Origin: Mytilus edulis
Taxonomy: Eukaryota; Mollusca; Bivalvia; Mytilida; Mytilidae
Direction: 5' to 3'
NCBI RefSeq assembly: GCF_963676685.1
Contig: NC_092355.1
Span: 56,455,613-56,519,612 of the forward strand
Length of the DNA: 64,000 nucleotides
The notes under the pieces were generated by a model. That model was not told where the DNA came from. It did no database searches and worked only from the letters and a program-made list of their open reading frames with translations. Each line of letters begins with the position of its first letter. Position 1 is the stretch's first letter. Shown piece by piece: positions 45,501-57,500 of this stretch. Position numbers and translations under genes: made by a program.

Positions 45501-48500
45501 TTGGATATAAGTGAAAATAAGCCAAATTCAAATATTAAAATATGACCTTGACCTTTGACCTTGACCTAATTTTCATTTTTTGGGACCAAGGACCTCAAAT
45601 CAAAAGATCCTAGGTCTCTATCACTTATGGTTTATAAGATAGAAATTCATATCACTTATATCAGATGCATAAGGGGAAATAACTCTCATATGGAGCGGTC
45701 ATATCGCTTCCGTCAAAATAGGACAAATCATGCGAAGGATATAACGAGCAATTTTGTAAAATAAATTTGTCATAATCTTTTACGGTTGCGAAGGAGATGC
45801 GCTAACAAGGAAAACAGTGTTTGGGGAGATAACTCCTACAAAGAAAAGTATTTGTTTACGCAGGGTAAATTTCAAAAGCGCATAAACTGTTAGATATCAT
45901 ATACAAAATATCTAAGCGACATATTGCGAAACAAATGTTTATCGCAAGAACAAAATTAGGCGGAAGAAAAAAAAAAAAATAATAATAATCAGAAGAAAAA
46001 CAATAGGTCTTTCCACAGAAAAGTGGAAAGACCTAATAAATCAAATTTAGAAAGATTTAAGCTTTTTTTTCCATAGCTGCAAAAGATGTGTTAAATCATA
46101 GCTTTGATTGATTTTTTTTATATGAATATAAATCAAAATGGTTAATACGGCAATATTTATGATTTTACAAGAAAAATAATGTAGCCCCAAATAAAAGCTC
46201 AGAATAGGTGTGTGAAATAAGCCCTCAAGAAAATATTAAGCAGTTTAATATGGGGATAAGTTTGAAAAGTGTGAGTATTAGGAGTTCCCCGCTAGGTTTA
46301 GAGTATATCATGTATATTGACCGTTATTATGAAGTAATGTGATTCGTAAAACTACGGGTATTGAAAACAACCTTGTATCCATGAATGATTTCACACTTAG
46401 CTAATTTAAAAAGAAAATAATTAAATATGCTATTTAGATAATATTGAAAAATTGTCAACTGTTAATACAGTTATAAAGATACATTTGGTAACAAATATAT
46501 TGGGTAACGCTTTTCGATTTTGCTGTTAGTAGTTATCTATTATCTAGTAAAATTGTAGGTATCTAGTGTGGTTCCGATTTTATTTGTTCGAAGAGATTAG
46601 AGGCGAGGGAGTGTTACAAAAATATAAATTCAGCACATTCACTAAATAACCGAGGAATACAAAAATTTGTTCAGCGGCAAATATTTCAAAATTCTATTTT
46701 CTTTCAAATCAATATGTATCTAAAATTAATGTATTAAATGGGAGTGATAGTTGTTTCTCTTTGTCACAACCTTCTATTTCACACGGTTAAATTGTTTTAC
46801 AAATAATTTAACCGTTAGACTTTTTGTATTCGTGACTTTAAAGTGTACATGAAGATCAATGTTTGGAAGTTGCTACGCGTATAAATTAGCTATGACTATA
46901 CAATGGTTGTAGCTATCATATTTTAACTGTTACAACCTTTTCTGCGTTTAAACAGTTTATTGATGACTGTTTCAACGTTTTCCGTGTTGGGACAGTTATT
47001 AAATAACTGTTACAACTTTCAAATGGTTGCATCAGTTTTATTACGACTGTGACAACCATTTAGGCGTTTAATCAGTATATTTAGGACTTTTGCAACGTTT
47101 TTCGAGTTGGGACAGTTGTAAATCACCTGTTACAACTTTGAAATAGTTGTATCAGTCCTTTAATGACTGTGACAGTTATTTCTTGCGTTGTTGCGGTCGA
47201 TTTATGTTATAGACAAACACTTTTAAAGTTGAGACAGTTACAAAATAACTGCAGCAGTGAAATTTAACATCTGTTACAACTTTAACAAACATTATCAGTC
47301 TTAGAACGACTGTTACTGGCATGGAAAGTTTGTTTTTCGTCCAGTAGTGAATTATTGCACAAAAAAACAACATAAAGCATCCATTCAAACAAGAGCAAAA
47401 TCTGCAGACCAGTAACAGGGAAAATCGTCAATATTGAGCTTGCTCTTAAATGCTTAACTTTGATAGCAGTTAAAACAAAAATAACAAACTCCAAGGAAAA
47501 TTCAAAAAGGACTTATGGGGATCTCGAAGAACGCATCATTTTGAGTGTGCCATACAAACCCTTGTCATGGATCTGTTTAATTAATGATATTGACTTGAAA
47601 TGGAACGATACTGCAGAACATTTTTATGATTTTTTTAGATCATTGCTATCAGTTCCATCACTCAATTAAATTTGAATTTTCAAGCGAGAAAATTGCACTC
47701 CTCGACACCCCCACATTTGTAAAAAAACGGGGTCCTGACAACTGATGACCACACAAGGAAAACTGCTAAACACCAGTTCCTTTCTCCAAAAAGTTGTCAC
47801 CCGAAACACTGCTCCAGGAGTATACCTTACAGTCAAGTCATCAGACAAAAGTGAATTTGCTCCTCGGAATCCAAACTAAACTATCGTTTGGGAAAACTAA
47901 AAACACAAATGAAATCAAGAGGACACAAGACCAAAAACATCACAGACGCTTTTGATAAATCCCAAGAAAAAATCGAGATAGCCTCGTGGAATACAAAGAT
48001 AAGACGACCCGCACAGATAGAATTCCGTTTGTTGTCACCTTCCATCCCGATTGGACAAGTATTTCATCTGCTATCCGCAAGCACTGACGTCTTATCGAAA
48101 ATGACTCTTCCTTAAAAGAATTTTTTCCATCACCTCTATTATTGCCTATCGCAGACCCAAAAATCTCAAAGACATACTTCATTTTTGTACTTGTGACATA
48201 AAAATTAAAGAAATAAAAAACTTTAAAATTTTGGTGTTACAAACAATGCGGTAGAAGCAATTGTAAGTGCTGTAAAGTCGCCAACACTGACCACTCTTTC
48301 AGCAGCACAGTAACAAAGTAACGATACAACATCTATGTTACATCTAATTGCAAAACGGAAAATAGTATTTATATTCTTAGTTGTGGAACTTGCAAGCTGC
48401 AGTATGTTGGTGAAACAGACACTAAATTCATTATCAGACTTAACAATCACCGGTCGTTTTATACAAAAGGAAGAAACTGTTCAATTACGAGACACCTCTT

Positions 48501-51500
48501 AAGAACAGGACATACTTATCACCTTTCAAATAATTGAGTTAAACCAAAATTGGGACTCCGACAGGACAAAACAGAATGAAAGGTTCTGGATGCATAAGCT
48601 ACGTACTCTTGAATCTGATGGACTTAATGAGCGGGATGAAAACAGTTCTAGCCAAAACCAAAGGAATGAATCCTGAATTTCATTATATTTAACTAAAACA
48701 ACTATGTGTTTACATTTAAAAATTGTTATGTATAATAAACGGCAAAAATATGTTTTATATAGACCATTAATAAACTTTTAAACAAATTTTGTGTAGCTCA
48801 AGCTACAAAGATATTTTTTGTCATGCATTCGATTTCACCTAGATAGATGCACATGCCCGATATTTACAACTCGTCTAAACATCAACCCAACAATGTTAGA
48901 TCTGTAAATTTTCTTTCGCAATTTTTTTGTTCTTCCCTCGCCGGGATTTGAACCAATATACATATATTGATTAGAACTAAAATTAAAGAAAGCTTTTTTC
49001 ATTTTTGTTTTAGAAGCTCTTGTATAGAGCCAGTTTTTGTAAGAATCAACAATTAATTTGATGAAAAATAAAAATTAAGATGTTGCTTGCAAAAAGTGTT
49101 GTCATCATGCGTTCACTTTTAAAGTTTCTATCTGAAAGATACCTTGAATTGAATTTTCAAGAATTTCAAAAATGTTTATAAAATACAAATAGGTGCTCTT
49201 TCATGATAAAATGTAAAAACAAAATATGTCATTCAGTCTAATTGCATACCAACACCAGGTGAGCCAGAGAAGCCAGTTACAGTGAGTTGATAATTTTCCA
49301 TTTCATCTCCGATAAGGAAGTTGGAATAATTAGCATAAACAAATTTGGCGTCGAAATCTTCCATATAAATAGACAGTTGATGGCCAGTTGACGAGGAAAT
49401 TTCGTGAATAGCATCATTTCCTAAAATAAATTCAACATATCATATATCCATGCATCTAGCATGAAATATTCACAAATTGTTCGTTTTCTGATGATTTTTA
49501 ATAGAATAGAATGGAATAGAATATTTTGATATACCAAATTAGATCACCCATGAATACATATAGCATACAATCAATATTTTTTATAAACAAGAACATATTC
49601 AATACACAGACAATAGATATATAACATGTTTAATAAAAAAAAAATATACTACAGGACATACACACAACAAAATAGTAGCAATGCATTATTATTCAATGAA
49701 TACTATGTTGACATTGACTCAAGTGAACCGGTAAGTGTATTTTCACTATGGAAAGACAAACAAGAGGCAACAGAAGTTAGTGCGGAGAAATCTCAATAGG
49801 AAAAATGGAAAAAACAAACCAACAATTTAAGCACTTGCACATTAGATAATGAAGTACATGTATACTGCAAATAACAAGTATAAATAATAATTCAAAAGGA
49901 TTAACATTACTATTCTGCGGAAAGCACCAAGAGTTGATGCTTGAAGGGAAATCCCTACTTGTACCTTATGCAGATGAGTCAAACTCCTAAATTATTTAAA
50001 ATATATTTTAAAAGCATAATTTTAAGATTATAGATTCTGTGTCCAGACAGTAAGGATCATCAAGGGACGGAGCCAGAGAATTTGAAATTCTTCTTATGAT
50101 CTGTGCAGGCTTAACAGGGTATCCAAATTCATAACGAGTTGTATTGCAATTAGTTATTGCAGATAACGTTTATACAGTGTATTCGTCTTTCAGTTTTTAG
50201 TGTTCATCCACGTTAGTATCTCGAATATAGAATTCAGTTTGACCACATTTAAGTATATCAGTGTCATCAGTTAATGTCAGAATACAGGTCCGATGCATGT
50301 GAGTATTTCAGTTATGCATTGTTTATAATTATTTGAACACACTATAAACTTGATATACAATTTTGTATTTACAGATACTTATATTAAAGTATAGTTATTT
50401 TGAACGACTCCTTGTCTAGTATACATAAATAAAATGGCCCATAATTAAACCACGCCCTTAGTCTTTGTGGTTTGGTGACTACATATCTTCACCAAGATTT
50501 GCGTTATAATTGGTGTCCAATTTTCTTGCGACATAAATAACTGCGAAATAAATATTTGATAAACCATAAAATGATAGAGGAAGATTGTTTTATAAATGTG
50601 GGAGAAGGAGATATATCTGAGTTTTTAAGCTCCATGTGTATTTTTTGGATTCATAATCCAACTTCTTTTAAAGTTTTTGACTGTGTTTTGTTATTTCATT
50701 TGTTTATTTGCCTTATACCTGTTATAAAAACAATTGTCGAAAGTATATGATAAAAAGATTATCACAAGGTCTTTTTGATATCATCCGGGTTAATATTCCT
50801 CGACCCATATCAGCACCTCGACTATGATTCGGAATTATCAACAAGCCGATATCGAAAATACCAATTCTTTTGTAATTTATATGGGTAATATAAATCAATT
50901 AATACACGGTGGGGTATGGTTGTCCTGCGAGAGAACGTTCTGTGCTGGTGATTTGGTCCTGTCAGGTGCTGGTGGGTCCTGATTCTGTGCTGGTGGGTTT
51001 GTTTACATTGTATCAGAACGGCAACGACTGTTTTGTTGCTTAATTTTTCTCTGGTGCGTCATAAGTACCATGCAAAGTATATTACAACAATAATATATTG
51101 CAAAAGTCGTGCAAGTTCGTTAAACGGAATTGTCCTGACGCTGTGCTGGTGATAAGAAAAACGGTCCTGGTTCTGTGCTCCTATGTCCTGGTTCTGTGCT
51201 TCTATGTCCTGGTTCTGTGCCTTTATATTTTAGTTAAAAGTGGCATATATTCAAGATCATTGATGCTGTACTGTTATTGACTAATTAACTGTTGTCAGCT
51301 TTCTTGAAATTGACATTGTTGTGAATCTGTTTACTGTTATTATGAGAGAAAAAAATACCCCTAATATTTTCTTTTTTAAATTAACTGTAATCTTATTTAT
51401 TGGCCTATTAATGGAACCCTTCTTGCCCCCTTTTAAGATAAGAAAATATGTTTACGATTTTCGGGATTACGATCATTTTGCAAGATCACCAAAATACGTT

Positions 51501-54500
51501 GTAATTTATACAATACTTATATAAAGTAGATGATGTGGTATGTTTGTTGTCAATGGACAAATTTCCATAAGAAACCAAAGGAAATATGTGTTAACAACCA
51601 TACGTCATCGTACGACCTTCAACAATAACCCATAAAATATAAATGTAAAAGGTTTTGCATAAAAATGGAGAGCAAAAATATAGAACAAAGGACTTTCTGA
51701 GCGTTTGAATCATATGTCTTTAGCAGATTAAAACACATTTGTTTGTGAACAATTAAGTGTTGACTATAAAAATGACAATAGTATTGCGGGTTTGTTTATT
51801 TTGGAGTTTTTTTTTGTTGGGGGGGGGGGGGGTAGGATAAGTTAGAGCGAGGTTACAGTGAAAGTTTTAAGCTTGGAATAGTTTCCCGTAAGATTTAAAA
51901 GTTGTATTTTAAAAGAAAAATGTATCTTATAGCTATTAAGAATCACTTATCTGTAAGATTTTTGCAACATATTTTTTTTTGTCTGAACGGTTTTCAGGTA
52001 TTTTTTTCGAAAGTTCGATAGAACACTAACAAAAATTTCACTATTTTATGAAAGGGCAAACTAGAATATGTCAATTTCAAAAATTAAAATATCTCGTAGC
52101 TTCATACTACCAATTGAGTATAAAATAAGTATATAAGTTTAAAAAATAAATTCTTAGATTAAACACCTTCATTTAACTTTAAAAGGTCATAACAGTTTAA
52201 AACAATACAAATCTACACACACAAAAAACTGGCCTAGTTTCAACTGGTTATCAACCCGAATTGCTATAAGCACATATCTAAGCTCACCTGTGTCGAGGGG
52301 TCGTGTGAGGTTCATGTATTGTCTTGGCGTCCGCAATTACAAAAAGATCTTTTCTGAAATTACTTGACCAAATGTTACCAAATGATTTTTCAAGAGTGAA
52401 TCTAGGAAAAACAATATTCATCAACAAACATGACCACTGTCTGTTAAAATGTATTAGAGTTTTTAGTTACAGCCGATTCCATTGAGTATGTAGGCAAAGG
52501 TAATATTTTTGGTTAGCTTGCTTGTTAGCTAAACCGTGAAGACATTGTTAGGTAAGGTATACTACCCTCCTTTCGAAGTAGACTGGTCCTACAGACAGAA
52601 AGATGTGTCATTTATCGGACTAGTCTACTCTTAAAGTAGGGTAGTTTACATAATCTAACAATGACTTTTCTGTTCAGCAAGCAAAGATAACCAAAGATAT
52701 TCCCTTTGTCTACACACTCATTGAAATCGGCTTTAATATTGCACAAGTTCAAGCAATAAGGCAAAACTTACCGAGTAAAAAAATCAAAAGACCAATGTCT
52801 ATCTACCTTGCACATTTCAGAAAATTCAGATCAGATAACGAATCTGGGTCCAGCAACATTTATAAGCAATTTAAGATTTTTACCCTCAAAGTTTCCATTC
52901 ACCACAAATATTCTCGTTACAACGAATCATTTTAAATACAAAAATACCAGTTGCAGCCTTTTGTTTATCTATTAATATATGTATACGGATAAAGTTATGA
53001 AAGGCAGCAGGATCACCAGGGTGAGGAGTCCATGTCATCTGAAACAAATGCTAAGCATAGATCTAGAAAGCGACAGATAATCATGACATTAAAAAAACTC
53101 TCTTCTTTTCGACTTTTTTCGAACAAATTGACACATAAAATGGATTATATAGAATTGTAGAATTTTTAACTTGTGTTCAATTCATTGGTTACACCTTTTA
53201 CTAGGATAACAATCCTGTCAAGTATGAGCTGGGTAAAATATTTCAGAAAAGAAGATGGAAATGTGAAAGTTTCCGTGCGTCAGGTGCAACAGCATACGAA
53301 CAGCTAACATGCCTCGTCAGGGTGGAAGCTAAAAAGTCCACGAAAATTTGATTTAAAACCTTTATTCGTTCCAACAAAGTTATTGAGATTTTGATGAGGA
53401 TTTAACCATCTACGACAACAAGAATTTTTTTTTTTTAAATTTACAGCTCTTCTATTAACATAAGCAAAGCAAACCATTGATAAAATTGATTGCTATGATT
53501 GTTTGGATGTTTATAAACGACAGGTAAATAGTCTGTTTACTATATACTACAATTTGTTTGGACAATAAACATTAACTTCAATTCCTGTCAGTTTGTATTT
53601 GTCCAATCAAATCCCAGTATGTATTGAAACTCCGCCTACCTATTGTTTGAAAACATCCAAGCAAACATAGCAAGCAAGTCAATCAAAGTTGGGTTTTTTT
53701 GCATGCTTTTATAGAAGAGCTGTACTATATAATGCAAAGAAGCGTTTAAGTCTTTCGACAAAAAATACTATCAATTTCTTCTTGTCCTATGTAAACTTCC
53801 GTACCATTTCCTTCCATTCGTGATCATTATTAAAATTGAACTGTAAAATATTTCTTGGTACCTTCTTAATTCCTTTATAAGTCTTATTTAAACATAATAA
53901 TGAGAATAACTGTTGTGATCACAAGATTCACTGCACACTTTTAAAGTTCTGCTTCATCAAACATTAAAATGTGAACTTAAGTTTTAAGACTTTTTTAATC
54001 GACACGATTAGGATTTTTGTATATGAGAACATGGTTTATCTATTAGTTGAAAATTCGGCTTTGAACTAGCTTTCAGTATCTGCGAGCATTCGTTGTTCAA
54101 TAATGTGTGTCTTTGTGTTATTATTTTATGTGATAAATTGTTGTGTTGGTACACCACTGTAACAATGAAGGAGGAAATGAGAAGGGTTGGTTGGGTGGAA
54201 GTGGGGAGGGGTATGCGGAGCGCTAACAAACATGTCTATGCGGCATGGGCTTTGATCATTGTTGAAGCATCAATGTAAGGGGCATTTAATATCTTAATAA
54301 AACTATTTTTATTTTAGATACTATATATTGTTATCTGATATTGGACGACAGATGTTGCCCTTTTATGTAATTATTTAATACAAGTTACGATCATTTGAAA
54401 ACACACATTAAACAGCCAAATGGATGCACAAGAGCTAAAATAGGAGTCATAGATCCTATTGACAACAATTATCTGCCCAATTTTATTGATTTTGTAACAT

Positions 54501-57500
54501 TTGTTTCAAATATGACCAACTTCTTATCCGAAATCACCAGCACCGTATCAGGACCCACCAGCACAATGACAGGACCCACCAGCACAGTATCAGGACATGA
54601 AGAAATTGAGAAAATGCTAAATTTTAATAAATTGCAATGTTTTTTCACAAAATAGTTTTGTCGTGTGGATTGCGGTGTAGAAAGCGGACTCTATGAGCAT
54701 TTTTGTTTTATTTTTTCGGTGCTAGATTTTCTAAAAATGAGCATTTTTGTGTTACGCTTACTGAAACAGTTTAGAGAGTCAACTTTTTAATGGTTTACAT
54801 ATGAACCCATAAGAAACAAAATTGAAAAATCTCAACTGTTTTCTTCCATTTTTTATGAGTGAAAACGTCAAAAATCATCATTTTCGTCTTTGTTTACATT
54901 TTTTCATTGATCACCAGCACCAGTCAGGACCGAATCACCAGCACAGAACGTTCTCTCGCAGGACAACCATACCCACCGTGTAATAGAACACACCAAATCA
55001 ACAGGTTTAAAGGTGCACGGTCTACTGACACAATGTCTTATTTTTTTCAATTACAACAAAGAATGATATATAAATACCCAGCCAGTATTCGCCTGCAGGA
55101 TCACCGAAACCTTGTTTGTAAGCATCCCAATTTCTATAAAAGTCCACAAAACCATTATTTCTTTTCTGTATAACCTTAAATGCGGAAGTTAAAATATGCT
55201 TTCAATGATTTATGTATTATGAATATGAAAGAAGTTATCTAGTGTTATTTGTTTTCATTCCTTGTATCATTGATCTTTAGTGTGTCAAAATTATATATTT
55301 GTTTGTTACTGTAAAATCATTTGAGATCTTGGTTCTATTCTTTTGAATTGTTATCCCGTAAGAAGCAACGTTCAAAGGTAGAATCCAAGTATACTTCCTT
55401 TCACTGATGTGGGTCTCATTAGGGTCTAAGCGTGACGCGGGATTGCCGATTTTTTGTAAGCGGGACACGTGAAAGTCAAATTATTGTGGCTTGAAAACGG
55501 GAAATGAGGTCTAGCGGGACCCGGGAAATGACAAAAAAAATGAGAATTGCTTACGTACATAGTGTAAGCGGGATACGGGAATCTGACAAAACAGTAAGCG
55601 GGATACGGAAATCTGACATAACAGTAAGCGGGATCCGGGATCGGAACCCCCCAATGAGACCCCCACTGATGTCTGTAAATGGTAAACTTAAAGTCCTATC
55701 ATGTATACGCGTTTGGTCAACAATTTACTTTGATCAAATTTCCGCATTTAAATTTCTAAAATGTTAGTGGAAAAGGAATCGAATAAAGATAATCAGCTTA
55801 AATAAATATAAATGTTCCCCTTTCTTTTTAAATACATTGGAGTTCGGTATTTTTGAAGATAAGAAAAGGAGAAACCTCTATGAATTTGACCTACAAATAA
55901 CGTTGTTCTATACATCAATATTGGTTTGTCGAGCTATAAATATTAACATTCTTCTGCATAGCATTTTCGTAGTAAAAAACGAAAAGTATTACTTACTGTC
56001 CACTTTTCGGTTTTTGTCATTACACAAAATGCTCTAACAGGAGTATTTGAATCAGGATATATAGTAAACACACCGCTCTTTGTACTGTTAATATCTTCAC
56101 ATTGCCTGGGCAAAAGGTTCACTGTGGGGATTAAATAGTTTGTGGAAGTCAAGCCTTATTCAGCAAAACATTTTAGACAAATAAATGAGATATTTATGAT
56201 ATGATTCGGTGTTTGCCTCATATCTGAGGTCAGCAATCGACGAATCGTTTTCATTTTACAGTTACTGCACTTCCGATAACGTGGTCACCACTGTCGTCGC
56301 GTTCAATACTGATTTAACCAAACATTCCTATTGCATGTATTGTAAGTATACCTGGTTGTAAGTGTTTAGTTTATAAATACTAGTATAAATATATGTACAA
56401 TGACGGAAATAATATAGGAAAATGTTTGTCCGAAATTTAGAACAGGCTGGGTTTGTCAGGTGTTTTTAACTGTTTCGTGCAAATATATTTTATATGTTTC
56501 GATAAGGTGTTCATATTGTTTCTATCCAGCTATTTAACCTTCGCGCTTTAACGTTTAGTGTTAAATCTCTTATCACTGTCTTTGATTTTTATGAAATTGA
56601 AATGGTTTGAATGCGGACCATGAAGAGGACTCCAAAACAAACTGTAATGGAAACTGACATTTTCTCATTACCGTTTGCTCAACATAGCATAGCTTAGTAA
56701 GAGAGTTAACTTATAAAGAAAATACTTGTTTATGTTAATCTGGTATTTCTACATATTTTTCCTGATTGCAGGACAATATCTATTATTGCTTTTAATATAA
56801 CGTTTGAACTTCACCAGGAACATGACTAGTTTGGTTAATTTGTCTCTTACATTTTACCTTTTGGTGCTGTGATAAATCTTTCGTGGCTTCTGACGTTTTG
56901 TTTTGAAAGAATCTGAAAACGTTTATAGCAGATACAAAAAATTCAGTTACGTATCAACATTTTTTTATAGAACGTACCAACAGATGCATTATGTTTAACA
57001 GGGATGTCACATGGTGTGTTCAGGTTACAAACGTTTGTTGAGTTACAGCATCCTTGGCATACCATGTGATGTCCTTCGACAAGCCTTTTTCCGAAGGCAT
57101 AGGCTGGTTGTCTATTGACGCAAAGCTGAATTGGATAAGTGTTATAAATTTATTGTAACAGCCAAAATATTTCAATTTTAATTTAAATATAGATTTTAAT
57201 TCCAACATAAGGATACAACTTCCACACACCCACACACAAATTTGTTTTGTGATAAAAATGAGAATGGAAACAGGTAATGATAACTACATAACTGTATATC
57301 AGGTTATGTTTGCATGTTTGCTTCTTAAAAGAAATCTGTTTTAAGCCAAATGAATTTGCTGGTTTACTGTATTGAATCCCCCCCCCCCCCCCTTCCAAAA
57401 AAAAAACCTGACTTATTCCACTGGATGTTGGTTGAGTACCGATTGATTTTTTAGATCTAAGATGCATAGTTTTTCGGTAAGTTGTTATTGGCTTTGAACT

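Larger units (their letters stand above)
32276..47349. mobile_element. 15-kb region bounded by CACTA-like inverted termini
   Basis: The left end reads CACTACTGGACGAAAAAACA and the right end is its complement (gtttttcgtccagtagtg). Similarity extends inward about 45 bp and then as long subterminal repeats on both sides. Such an architecture is typical of CACTA/EnSpm elements. The flanking trinucleotides differ (tta at 32273-32275, aat at 47350-47352), so there is no matching 3-bp duplication. The ends may come from different insertions, or one flank is rearranged. No transposase was recognised inside. The interior is a nest of other repeats. The whole lies in the last intron of gene A. Confidence 0.5.
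50905..54980. mobile_element. 4.1-kb DNA transposon with TA-flanked inverted termini
   Basis: The left end reads CACGGTGGGGTATGGTTGTC and the right end its complement (gacaaccatacccaccgtg), each flanked by TA. Inverted similarity continues about 75 bp (cgagagaacgttctgtgctg). Both sides then carry subterminal copies of a ggtcctg..tctgtgctggtg word (50940-51225 and 54530-54985). No transposase was recognised inside, so it is probably non-autonomous. The class is uncertain. It lies in the gene A intron between exons 5 and 6. Confidence 0.65.

Noticed and set aside
32276..47349. Polinton/Maverick-type giant element
   Set aside because: Size would fit, but no polymerase, integrase, packaging or capsid frames are visible, and the termini are CACTA-like with subterminal repeats.
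52884..53040. Additional exon of gene A between exons 5 and 6
   Set aside because: Phase 1 entry hits a stop within nine codons, and [11 protein letters not shown] joins perfectly without it.
54859..55173. 104-codon plus-strand frame with a hydrophobic start
   Set aside because: It is the antisense shadow of gene A exon 5 and the transposon end.
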